Shown one piece after another: positions 9,484-17,005 of a DNA stretch of 64,000 bases. The DNA comes from Dyadobacter diqingensis. Lineage in GTDB: Bacteria > Bacteroidota > Bacteroidia > Cytophagales > Spirosomataceae. The translations under genes and the position numbers were made by a program. The notes under the pieces are model-generated. The model made no database searches. It was not told the DNA's origin and saw nothing but the letters and a program-made list of their open reading frames with translations. Every line of letters begins with the position of its first letter. Position 1 is the stretch's first letter. The DNA lies in assembly GCF_024220585.1 (NCBI RefSeq), contig NZ_JAMXKF010000005.1, positions 62,289-126,288 of the forward strand. Reading direction: 5' to 3'.

Positions 9484-9502
9484 ATGATAACCGGGAGTTG
9501 TC

Positions 9503-9535
9503 ATTTGTTTTAAAGACCGGTTTTAGCGAGTTTTG
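9503..9535 (+). promoter_or_regulatory. araC-type gene promoter overlapping shared operator
   Basis: TTTG (9504-9507), a 20-bp spacer and GAGTTTTG (9528-9535, one mismatch to TAnnTTTG) form a plausible promoter. The -33 box lies inside ATTTGTTTTAAAG (9503-9515), the inverted copy of the operator upstream of the SDR gene. Binding there would block polymerase, so autorepression is likely. Confidence 0.5.
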
Positions 9536-9559
9536 TTTTGTAATTTGTTCATAAAAATC

Positions 9560-10369
9560 GTGGGACATCAAGCATATTATATCCATCCTGAGTTGAAACT
9601 ATCGTGTTTCGAAAGCAAGCTTTACAGGGCCGACGTATTGTTTGAGGAGCATTTACTGGTATGGTTTATTTCAGGAGAAACCAAAATAGTGCACGGGGAT
9701 AAGGTTCATTGGTTTGGCGCAGGGGATATTTTGTTATTTCCCCGTAATCAGTTGGTAACCGTTATCAATTATCCTAAAGATGGTTTGCCACATCAGTCGG
9801 CGGTCATGCACCTTACCAAGAGGCGGTTAACTGATTTTTATGCCAAAAATAAGGTGGAGGTTAAGCAGATGCAAACGCCTCGGTTTCAAACATTTGACAG
9901 GCACCCGTTGCTAAAAAGCTGCCTTGCCTCCCTGATACCTTATTTTGAGCTTAAAGAACCACTGCCCGATCCTGTCGCATCCATAAAAATCGAAGAGGCT
10001 ATCACTATTCTAAGAACGATTGACCCGGATCTTGACCATTTACTGGCTAATTTTGAGGAACCCGGCAAGATTAATCTGGTAGATTTTATGGAGCAGAATT
10101 ACATGTTCAACATGCCGATTGACAAATTTGGCTATCTGACTGGTCGCAGTCTGACCACATTTAAACGCGATTTTAAGAAAGTGTTTCAGACCACACCTCA
10201 AAAATGGATTATGGAGAAACGACTGGAACTGGCCCATTACCAGATCCGGGAAAAGAAACGAAAACCTTCCGAAGTTTATCTGGAAGCGGGCTTTGAGAAC
10301 CTTTCTCATTTTGGCTTCGCATTTAGAAAACGTTACGGTTATGCCCCAACCGAGATGGTAGGTGCCTGA
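9560..10369 (+). CDS. AraC-family transcriptional regulator
   Basis: This is a one-component regulator with an N-terminal cupin-like ligand domain (FISGETKIVHGDKVHWFGAGD, about 30-70) and a C-terminal region with two helix-turn-helix motifs (GRSLTTFKRDFKK, EAGFENLSHFGFAFRKRYG). The frame is open from TTG at 9533, but the likely promoter reaches 9535. I therefore favour the GTG at 9560 (269 residues), although TTG at 9545 is possible. It is encoded downstream of the SDR gene, and matching operator sequences precede both genes, which suggests local control of the SDR and of itself. The inducing ligand is unknown. Confidence 0.88.
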   Translation: MGHQAYYIHPELKLSCFESKLYRADVLFEEHLLVWFISGETKIVHGDKVHWFGAGDILLFPRNQLVTVINYPKDGLPHQSAVMHLTKRRLTDFYAKNKVEVKQMQTPRFQTFDRHPLLKSCLASLIPYFELKEPLPDPVASIKIEEAITILRTIDPDLDHLLANFEEPGKINLVDFMEQNYMFNMPIDKFGYLTGRSLTTFKRDFKKVFQTTPQKWIMEKRLELAHYQIREKKRKPSEVYLEAGFENLSHFGFAFRKRYGYAPTEMVGA

Positions 10370-10439
10370 TTGTACCATATGTTCTCCGTCACAGAACCGG
10401 CAGTTTTGTAGGTTAAACCAATAGAACTGACGTTTCTGT

Positions 10440-12371
10440 TTATCTTTTCAGATAATAAAAATGACCGTCCTCGGCGCCGATCAAAAGATCAGGGATGCCG
10501 TTTTTATCCCAGTCAACCGTTGTAGGGCTGGTATCGTGACCGGCAAGTTTTCGGCCTGAAAGGTTACCCTGGTTTTTGAATTTTATCTTATCAGCGTCTG
10601 TGCTGATATTTTCATAAAAGTCTACATTTTTGCTGTCGATCAACAGGTCAAGATCACCGTCGCTGTCCCAGTCGGCCAAAGTGAATTTTCTTCTGCCACT
10701 GCCTCCGTTTTGTTTCTTGTTCAGCTGCAATAATTCACTGCCGTCTTCATTGTAAAATATTCTTTTTCCAGGTTTGAGATAAAGTGTCTTATCCTTTCGG
10801 AATCTTTCAAAAAAAGCAAGATACCCTTCGTGATCCAGCATGATCAGGTCCGTCAGGCCGTCTTTATTCCAGTCAATGGCATAGGGTGTCGTTCTCCACT
10901 GAGGGGCCAGCTCGTTGGGTTGCGGATTCCACCAGTTCCACTTTGGTCTTGGTGCATCGCGCTCCCAATCAACCAAAACCATTTGCGCTTCTGCAAGAAC
11001 CGGAGATTTTTTAGTCCCCTTATTGCGAAACCACTGGACTTTACCCCAGATCGAATTAAAGATAATATCCTTCAAGCCATCTCCGTCCCAGTCGGCTACG
11101 GATAGTGTTGTGTAACCCCATTTTGTCTCACATGGCCCCTGAATCGAACCGTTGGGTCCTGCCTGTATACGAATTGTTTTTCCGTTTGCCTTTAAAAACT
11201 TCGGAGCAGCCCAGTCAGGGTAACTGCCTCCGCCTTTGTTTTCAATGAAGGTGATGTATCCGGCAGAATTACCGGTAATGATATCCTCGTCTCCGTCGTC
11301 GTCCCAATCCGCACTGAAAGGTGTCGCAAGTGCGCCGGACTTCACGTTTCCCGCTTTTTGCTGAAAGTAAAACGGAGCATTGAAAACCGGCATTCCATTT
11401 TTATTTTTTCCGGTATTTTTAATATAAGCGACCCGACCATCCTCGTCACCGACGATGAGATCTACGTGCCCGTCTTTGTTCCAGTCAACAGCCACAGGGA
11501 TAATCATTTCCAGATCCATCTTGATGACACCGGTTTCATTGACAAGTATTTTTCCATCCGCGTACTCGGGCTTGCCAGCCGTGCCTGTGTTTTCAAACCA
11601 GGTGAATTTATCGACAAATTCGCCACAAATGAGGTCCAGATCGCCATCTCCGTCAAAATCTGCAAAGTTTGGAGACGGGGCGCCGTAGACATCCAGTATC
11701 TTACCTCCCGCTTTTATCCGGCCTTTGTTGATGTATTTACCACTTTGATTTTCAATTAAATAAACATAACCGTGGATTGGTCCGTTAATCCATTTTCCGT
11801 TCGCGTCATATCCGTTGTCCCATCCGTATTCGAGCCAGTCATCACTCCCGGCGATAAGGTCCTGATCACCGTCATGATCATAGTCAACGAATTTCCATTC
11901 TGTAAACCGCGGTTTCTTTTTGAAATCGTTTTGCAAAGAGTCGGGCGGGTAAAGCAGTGTTTTCCGGTTTGCATGTTCCTTTATGAAATCTTCAAATTCA
12001 GCGCCCTGGTCAAGAATTCTGGGTTTCCCATCGACGTATGAGATTTGCGGATTTTTAAGGCCGGCAGCAATACGTACCGGTGGTTCGAAAACCGGTACCT
12101 CTTTTCCCGATTTGTTCTCAAAAAAATAAAGGCCGTTGAATGGTGTATCAGGGCAGGAGAGTATCATGTCCATGTCGCCGTCCTGATCATAATCCATCGG
12201 CAGCGGCCAGGCCCATAAACCACCGCCAAGGTCCGTTAAAAGGTCTTTATTCTGATATTTCAATCTGACAAAATCGGGTAGATCCTGTTTTGGCGCGTCG
12301 CCGGGTGGAGGTCCCAATATTTGAAATGCAGCGGAAGTGAAAAGCAGTATAACGCCTGTAATTAATTTCAT
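10440..12371 (-). CDS. Secreted FG-GAP/VCBS repeat beta-propeller protein
   Basis: This exported protein of 643 residues is built almost wholly of calcium-binding FG-GAP/VCBS repeats. I see nine DxDxDG-type loops, among them DYDQDGDMD, DYDHDGDQD, DFDGDGDLD, DWNKDGHVD, DWDDDGDED, DWDGDGLKD, DWNKDGLTD, DWDSDGDLD and DWDKNGIPD. These point to one or two seven-bladed propellers. The start at 12371 gives the signal peptide MKLITGVILLFTSAAFQ; no catalytic domain or type IX sorting tail is seen. Such proteins in Bacteroidota are often found with sugar or polymer degradation and act in binding or scaffolding, but the role here is unknown. A perfect 13-bp hairpin sits 13 bases before the start codon. 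Confidence 0.88.
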   Translation of the reverse strand: MKLITGVILLFTSAAFQILGPPPGDAPKQDLPDFVRLKYQNKDLLTDLGGGLWAWPLPMDYDQDGDMDMILSCPDTPFNGLYFFENKSGKEVPVFEPPVRIAAGLKNPQISYVDGKPRILDQGAEFEDFIKEHANRKTLLYPPDSLQNDFKKKPRFTEWKFVDYDHDGDQDLIAGSDDWLEYGWDNGYDANGKWINGPIHGYVYLIENQSGKYINKGRIKAGGKILDVYGAPSPNFADFDGDGDLDLICGEFVDKFTWFENTGTAGKPEYADGKILVNETGVIKMDLEMIIPVAVDWNKDGHVDLIVGDEDGRVAYIKNTGKNKNGMPVFNAPFYFQQKAGNVKSGALATPFSADWDDDGDEDIITGNSAGYITFIENKGGGSYPDWAAPKFLKANGKTIRIQAGPNGSIQGPCETKWGYTTLSVADWDGDGLKDIIFNSIWGKVQWFRNKGTKKSPVLAEAQMVLVDWERDAPRPKWNWWNPQPNELAPQWRTTPYAIDWNKDGLTDLIMLDHEGYLAFFERFRKDKTLYLKPGKRIFYNEDGSELLQLNKKQNGGSGRRKFTLADWDSDGDLDLLIDSKNVDFYENISTDADKIKFKNQGNLSGRKLAGHDTSPTTVDWDKNGIPDLLIGAEDGHFYYLKR

Positions 12372-12384
12372 ATGGCTGATGGTG

Positions 12385-12421
12385 ATGGCTAACAAAGATC
12401 TCCGGGACCTTTGTTAGCCAT
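12385..12421 (-). promoter_or_regulatory. Perfect 13-bp inverted repeat in the 5' leader
   Basis: ATGGCTAACAAAG (12385-12397) and CTTTGTTAGCCAT (12409-12421) are perfect inverted repeats with an 11-base loop. On the minus strand the structure ends 13 bases before the start codon of the VCBS protein. No T tract follows, so a terminator is unlikely. An operator or an RNA structure limiting translation is possible. Confidence 0.55.
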
Positions 12422-12674
12422 GAAGTTTGGTTGACAAATCACATTTTCTCTAACCTTTCATTTCGATACGGCATTCTGTTTCGGATTTTTTGCATGATGA
12501 ATAGTCGGCTGACAAAAAATACTCAGCTATTGGCCGGATGCGTCAAACTTTCGGTTAGGGATAAAGTAATGAGAAGTACGCCCGGAACATTCATTGTGAC
12601 TACTTGTTTGTTCAAAACGCGCTATAATTCTCAAAATGATAAGTCGGGTAGGGGTATGCCAACCAAGTGTATCG
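12422..12674. other. Intergenic region, no gene recognised
   Basis: Together with the hairpin leader this is a 303-bp gap between the VCBS gene and the end of the atypical SDR gene. The open frames here are short, overlap each other and show no signal peptide or known domain. It probably holds the promoter of the VCBS gene. Confidence 0.5.
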
Positions 12675-13412
12675 CTATTTATCGAAGCCGGGGAAAGAGA
12701 GAATAGCCTCTGCGTCTCCGACAATCGCCTCACATTTTTCGCGATCTGTGTACATTGTCCAGTGCTGGTCAGCGACCTGATCCGCTGTGATAACCGGGAG
12801 ACCTGGTGGGAAATTTGCAGCAGCCAGTTTTCCAGCCTCGTCATCGGTCGCGACCATTGCTGCGATTGAGACTATACCGACGTAAATATTCTCCGCTTTG
12901 AGATTATTATGAAGCAGTCTGGCATAGTTCAGCTGGGCGCCGGCAGCAATCCCGAAGCTGGCTGTGATGTTTAGCGGATACTGGGCAGAAACAGCGGTTG
13001 TGAAAAGAATGGCGCCGTCTTTACGCGCCTGCATACCCGGCAAAACCGTCTGCACGGCGGTTATCGCACCCAGTACATTGAAAGCAAACTGAAATGAAGC
13101 TGCATCCACATCCGTGGCGAGCACGGTCTTAAGTGATTCCATGGCCGGTGTGGGGCCGTATTCAACTACATCAATACTTCCGAAATGGCTTATGACATTT
13201 TGCAAAGATGCTGCCAGACCTTCCCGGTCGATTACGTCTGCCGTAAATGCAGCGGCAGTGATACCGTCGTTTTGCAGATCGGAAACCAGTTTTTTTAGTT
13301 TTTCCGTGCTTCGTCCCAGTAGTGCGACGTTAAAGCCCTCATTTCCAAAGCGGCGTGCGATGGCTAACCCAACACCTGGTCCTGCGCCGATAATTGCTAT
13401 TGTTTTTGACAT
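12675..13412 (-). CDS. Atypical SDR-family oxidoreductase lacking YxxxK
   Basis: This Rossmann-fold protein of the short-chain dehydrogenase superfamily (245 residues) begins with a cofactor-binding motif, GAGPGVG (9-15), and VALLGRS provides the NADP-type basic residue. The central region keeps the SDR layout (ADVIDREG, FNVLGAITAVQTVLP, ILFTTAVSA). At the catalytic position where YxxxK is expected the sequence reads SFGIAAGAQLNYARLL, so both Tyr and Lys are replaced. It may be a binding protein, a redox sensor like NmrA, or an enzyme with another mechanism. It is divergent from an HxlR-type regulator with operators between them, which makes it the likely target gene of that regulator. Confidence 0.87.
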   Translation of the reverse strand: MSKTIAIIGAGPGVGLAIARRFGNEGFNVALLGRSTEKLKKLVSDLQNDGITAAAFTADVIDREGLAASLQNVISHFGSIDVVEYGPTPAMESLKTVLATDVDAASFQFAFNVLGAITAVQTVLPGMQARKDGAILFTTAVSAQYPLNITASFGIAAGAQLNYARLLHNNLKAENIYVGIVSIAAMVATDDEAGKLAAANFPPGLPVITADQVADQHWTMYTDREKCEAIVGDAEAILSFPGFDK

Positions 13413-13461
13413 GATTTACTTGTTTAAAGAATTCGTTTCGATGTCAAAAGTAGCTACCTTT

Positions 13462-13503
13462 GGTTACCAAATGTTACTGGTTTCTAAAAGGTAACCGGTA
13501 ACC
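13462..13503. promoter_or_regulatory. HxlR operator cluster (GGTTACC/GGTAACC)
   Basis: The 109-bp divergent region holds GGTTACC (13462-13468), a related TGTTACT 10 bp on, then two tandem GGTAACC copies (13490-13496, 13497-13503). GGTTACC is the reverse complement of GGTAACC, so the sites form an inverted pair about 28 bp apart. HxlR proteins are winged-helix dimers that bind such sites in divergent promoters. Confidence 0.6.
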
Positions 13504-13521
13504 TTCGGGTAATCAAACAGC

Positions 13522-13956
13522 ATGATGATGGAAGATATGATGAAGGAAATGGCAATGGGAGATTTTGAAGCGGCTGGCATAGATGCAGAAAGATGCACGC
13601 GGGCGCTTGCCCCGGTCAGGGATGCGCTTTACGTACTGAATGGCAAGTGGAAATTCCCGATTATCATCGCCATGGTGCAAGGCAACAAACGATTCGGTGA
13701 GATAAGAAAAGCGGTCGACAAGATCGCGGCAAAGGTATTGTCCAATGAGCTGAAAGAGTTGGAGTTAAACGGTTTTCTGGTGCGCAAGGTGCATGATACT
13801 TTTCCGGTCAGTACCGAATATGTGCTGACAGAATACAGCACCACACTGGGACCCGTAATGAACGAACTTTGGAAATGGGGTACCATGCACAGGGAGAAAA
13901 TCATGAAACAGGTGGATGCCAAAGAGTCTAAAACGGCTCCACATCCCATTTCATAA
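13522..13956 (+). CDS. HxlR-family transcriptional regulator
   Basis: This 144-residue MarR/HxlR-type winged-helix protein has the HxlR core from about residue 22: the conserved cysteine (ERCTRALAPVRDAL) followed by LNGKWKFPII, RFGEIRK, KVLSNELKELELNGFLVRKV and the wing VEYVLTEYS-like segment. In known HxlR-type regulators a cysteine near this site senses reactive electrophiles or oxidants; that role here is inference. It is divergent from the atypical SDR, with repeated GGTAACC sites between, and probably represses both promoters. Its 3' end overlaps the convergent WD40 gene by 29 bp. Confidence 0.93.
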   Translation: MMMEDMMKEMAMGDFEAAGIDAERCTRALAPVRDALYVLNGKWKFPIIIAMVQGNKRFGEIRKAVDKIAAKVLSNELKELELNGFLVRKVHDTFPVSTEYVLTEYSTTLGPVMNELWKWGTMHREKIMKQVDAKESKTAPHPIS

Positions 13957-14509
13957 CGCCCCCAAATGTCGCAGTTGCAATCACTTTCCCATCCGTGGAA
14001 ATGGCAATGATTTCGGGTGTTTCGTTCCGTATTTTTAACGGATAATCTTTGAAAACCCCGTCGCTAAGATTCCAGATGCGGACGGCGCCAAAGATGCCTG
14101 CGGTGATCCATTTTCCGTCTGGTGAAAAGTAAACCCTGCATGGTGTATCATTTTTCATTTTGGTAGGAAAGTCGGTGAAATCCGACGAGCCAAGTTTCCA
14201 AACCCGTACTGCTCCCCATACACCTGCGGCAATCAGAGAACCGTCTGGTGAGAAACATACATTTTTGGGCGTTTCGTTTTTTAGTTTGGACACATAATCG
14301 GTGTGCCTTTCGGAAGTCAGGTCCCATGTTCTGGCTCCTCCAAAAACGCCGGCTACGATCAGGTCTCCATTGGGAGAGAATGCGACCGACGACGGTGTGT
14401 CATTTATTAATTTTGTCTGTAACGTAGGTTTGGTCATCTTGCATGAGACAAGGAAAAACAGAACAAAAATTGTAAGCGTGACGCGATTTCTTAGATTTAC
14501 GATAGTCAT
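13928..14509 (-). CDS. WD40-like repeat lipoprotein with four 42-residue repeats
   Basis: This is a 193-residue exported lipoprotein: a hydrophobic N-terminus ends in LVSC with C23 as the lipidation site. The rest is four tandem repeats of exactly 42 residues (the last one 35), each starting K[LMI]xN[DE]TP, followed by FSPDG and ending in RxWxL. The pattern FSPDGxxIxAG..W is typical of WD40 blades, but four blades are too few for a closed propeller, so a dimer or an open arc is likely. The role is unknown. It is convergent with HxlR, with a 29-bp overlap, and shows no operon partner. Confidence 0.82.
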   Translation of the reverse strand: MTIVNLRNRVTLTIFVLFFLVSCKMTKPTLQTKLINDTPSSVAFSPNGDLIVAGVFGGARTWDLTSERHTDYVSKLKNETPKNVCFSPDGSLIAAGVWGAVRVWKLGSSDFTDFPTKMKNDTPCRVYFSPDGKWITAGIFGAVRIWNLSDGVFKDYPLKIRNETPEIIAISTDGKVIATATFGGVMKWDVEPF

Positions 14510-14590
14510 AGATGAGAATTTGAGCTAAGCTTTCATAGGTATTGACAGCGCTAAGCAGGCCAACCCCTATGAGATCATGTTTTATTTATT

Positions 14591-15388
14591 ATGCATATGA
14601 GATTTTATTGGATAGCTGCTTTTTTATTTCTTTCCGGGTTTGGGTTTTATCCTGCAAATGCCCAGTCATTGATAGCCCATCGTGGAGGTGTTGTGGACAG
14701 CTCCTACACAGAAAACGGATTGGCAGCGCTAAAACGTGCTCTGGCAGACGGATATCAAATGATCGAAACTGATGTGAGGGTGACCAGAGACGGTGTGCTG
14801 ATCGCCAACCATGATGCTGATTTTAACCGGTATTATGGTGTTAACAGGAAAGTTTCTGAAACAGACTGGGCAGATATCCGTAAACTGAAAAGTACATTGG
14901 ACGGTAATACGCCATTACGGCTGGAAGAAGTTCTTCAATTCTGTCATGAAAATAAGCTTGGGGTTATGCTTGATAACAAAATTACAGGAATGGATTCTGC
15001 ATTGTTTGAAAAACTGATCGGCTTATTGGATAAGTATAACCTGCACAGCACGGCATTGATGATAGGCACCGACGAGTCGACGGAGTATTTTACAGGAAAA
15101 ATAAAACTGAGCTGTTCGCGCAAACAGCTTGAAGAAAATATACAAAAGCCAGGGTATCAAGCCTCCCATTATTTTCTCTTCGAACGTCCGGCATCTCTGA
15201 CCAGAGAGGATGTTGCATGGGCCGCCACGCGTAGTATTTTTACTGTTGCGGCAATAAACAAATTTCATTACCGGAAATCTTTGGACTTGATGGCCGATGC
15301 GGCCAGAGATAGTAAGCGAATGCAAGAAATCGGTGTAAAAAACTTCCAGATTGATTCTGAGTTTCGGAAGTTTTTTATCCAAAAATGA
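14591..15388 (+). CDS. Glycerophosphodiester phosphodiesterase-family protein, secreted
   Basis: This 265-residue exported protein has a GDPD TIM-barrel. The signal peptide MRFYWIAAFLFLSGFGFYPANA begins at the third residue, so either of two close ATGs may start translation. Key GDPD residues are visible: H30-R31 in AHRGG, the metal ligands in MIETDVRVTRDG, and the second histidine in IANHDADFNR. It may hydrolyse glycerophosphodiesters in the periplasm; related proteins act on glycerophosphoinositol or have lost activity. The C-terminal part (EIGVKNFQIDSE) matches the final barrel strand. There is no obvious operon partner. Confidence 0.9.
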   Translation: MHMRFYWIAAFLFLSGFGFYPANAQSLIAHRGGVVDSSYTENGLAALKRALADGYQMIETDVRVTRDGVLIANHDADFNRYYGVNRKVSETDWADIRKLKSTLDGNTPLRLEEVLQFCHENKLGVMLDNKITGMDSALFEKLIGLLDKYNLHSTALMIGTDESTEYFTGKIKLSCSRKQLEENIQKPGYQASHYFLFERPASLTREDVAWAATRSIFTVAAINKFHYRKSLDLMADAARDSKRMQEIGVKNFQIDSEFRKFFIQK

Positions 15389-15751
15389 TAGAATAATAAT
15401 TTCCCCTAGCCAGGATGTGTTTGATAATTGCTCTGGACTAGTGCCTTCGCCAACTCCTTTTTCATTATCCCTGAATCGCACGCGAATCCGGCTGATCACG
15501 AATTGTGCATTGGGTCACTCATAATCTCGTGCCCAAACCGAATGAAATCGTATTGTTTTTTCATTGAATTTTTCAATTTGTAGTAGTAATGAAGAAAATA
15601 TTTTTGTAGAATATTGTAGAATTAGTTTTATGTATTAATATTGATTTAAATTCAATTCGGTAAGAAACCCAGTCATCCTGAAACATAACCGCAGCCTCAG
15701 GAACATTAGGAGCCAGCCAATGAATATCAAATTAATCATACAACGTTATCC
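15389..15751. other. Intergenic region with one clear promoter
   Basis: A 363-bp gap between the phosphodiesterase and the hotdog protein genes. I see no protein-coding pattern. The second half is AT-rich and holds a consensus promoter at 15577-15606, leaving a leader of roughly 140 bases. Confidence 0.5.
15577..15606 (+). promoter_or_regulatory. Consensus Bacteroidota promoter
   Basis: TTTG (15577-15580), an 18-bp spacer and TATTTTTG (15599-15606) match the -33/-7 consensus TTTG-N17-21-TAnnTTTG with no mismatch. It points toward the double-hotdog gene. Confidence 0.65.
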
Positions 15752-16696
15752 ATGGAATCTTTACACACAATTGGAAGTACAGAATTGATTGAAGTGCGGT
15801 CGAGGGCAATTGATTTACAGAAAGAAGGTCGTTCGGGGCGAATATTGTCAAAGAACGAGATTTTTAAACTGATAGACGTTCATGAACCCTATTATGCTTT
15901 GAAAGATGTCACTGTCGGGGCAAATGACTTGGTGATGGCGAAGGTTGAAATAGAACAGCCTCTCGGAGACGAGGTTCTACCCATTGGTGCATCGGAAGCC
16001 AGTCGTCATCTTGCGATTCTGGGGTCCGTTTGTTGCGCTCTTGTTAATCCGGTCAAACAAAAGCATTATTATCTGGCCCATCGCGGAACGTATAAAAGAG
16101 CTATTGAAAAACCGCATTTTTCAGGTAATGAATTAATTGTGACAGCGGAGTGTGTCTCTTTCAACAAGCGGACCGCAACGATCCGGGCCTGTCTGCTGGA
16201 TCAGGAGGAGCAGCTGATATGCGGAATAGATGTCAGTTTTCATGTAATTCCTCACGCGATTTTTGAACGTCTGTACTACAATTTTTATAAGGAAAAGCCG
16301 GATTTTGTGATGACAAATCCATATCAGCATAAATCCAGCTTTGTCGATGTTCAATTGATGGACTTATCGGCCTCCGCGTCTCTTGGGGAAGTATTTGATA
16401 AAAACTGCGCCGGCCATTTTCCAAATTATCCTGCAATGCCGGTTGCGATTCTTTTAAGTTCAATGCTGGATCTTGCAACCCTCTACATTCACCACGTCAC
16501 CGGTGATAAAACATTAAAAATGATGGTCACCGAATTTTCGCTGCTGGCCGAAAATCTGGCATTTTCGGGAGAACGGGTTATGCTTCACGTTAATCGGGAA
16601 GACCACATCGATAACAAATTCAAGCTCCGTTGTGTTGCCGAATCGACTGATGGGAAAAGTGTTGGAGATGTAACTGCAATAATTGAGATTGTTTGA
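15752..16696 (+). CDS. Double hotdog-fold protein (FabZ/dehydratase-like)
   Basis: This 314-residue cytoplasmic protein appears to be two hotdog domains in tandem. The first (about 35-165) opens with IDVHEPYYALKDVTV, like the PFLLIDRV start of FabZ, but lacks the catalytic His of the HFPG motif. The second (about 185-314) has NCAGHFPNYPAMPVAILLSS, close to the FabZ motif GHFPGxPVMPGVL with its catalytic His. It could be a 3-hydroxyacyl-ACP dehydratase or thioesterase-like protein for an unusual acyl chain. No fatty acid or polyketide genes adjoin, but an SDR of the ketoreductase type follows 309 bp later. The function is inferred from motifs only. Confidence 0.72.
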   Translation: MESLHTIGSTELIEVRSRAIDLQKEGRSGRILSKNEIFKLIDVHEPYYALKDVTVGANDLVMAKVEIEQPLGDEVLPIGASEASRHLAILGSVCCALVNPVKQKHYYLAHRGTYKRAIEKPHFSGNELIVTAECVSFNKRTATIRACLLDQEEQLICGIDVSFHVIPHAIFERLYYNFYKEKPDFVMTNPYQHKSSFVDVQLMDLSASASLGEVFDKNCAGHFPNYPAMPVAILLSSMLDLATLYIHHVTGDKTLKMMVTEFSLLAENLAFSGERVMLHVNREDHIDNKFKLRCVAESTDGKSVGDVTAIIEIV

Positions 16697-17005
16697 AATA
16701 ATGCATAAGCAGCAACTAGGCATTTCAATGAAAATATAGCGTGATATAGCGAATACTTTGCTGACTGGCAGAATCGGCAATCTGTAACGGAACACAAATC
16801 GGGCGTTGAATATCCGCCATGGTTCAAAAGTAATATTTGTGGAAGGTAAGGTATAACCACTGCTGACATTGTTGGCAGTGGTTATCAGTGTTTCCTGACC
16901 GTTTGGACGACGAAACCGTGAAAAGTATAAGCATTGAGTTGAAACATATAAACCAGGATAATTCGTTAGTGAGACCTTTGTGATTATCATTTAATAATAA
17001 TCCAA
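16697..17005. other. Intergenic region with hairpin
   Basis: A 309-bp gap between the hotdog and SDR genes. It contains the strong hairpin at 16853-16885 and no convincing reading frame. No consensus promoter is seen, although GACCTTTG lies at about 16972, close to the SDR start. Confidence 0.45.
16853..16885. promoter_or_regulatory. Long stem-loop without T tract
   Basis: ATAACCACTGC pairs perfectly with GCAGTGGTTAT, and the stem continues inward through two G-T wobbles to 15 bp, with a three-base loop. It lies 121 bp upstream of the SDR start. Without a T tract it may be an operator or RNA structure rather than a terminator. Confidence 0.5.

Noticed and set aside
12431..12706. Possible small gene in the gap between VCBS and SDR genes
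   Set aside because: It overlaps the 3' end of the SDR gene and lacks any recognisable feature.
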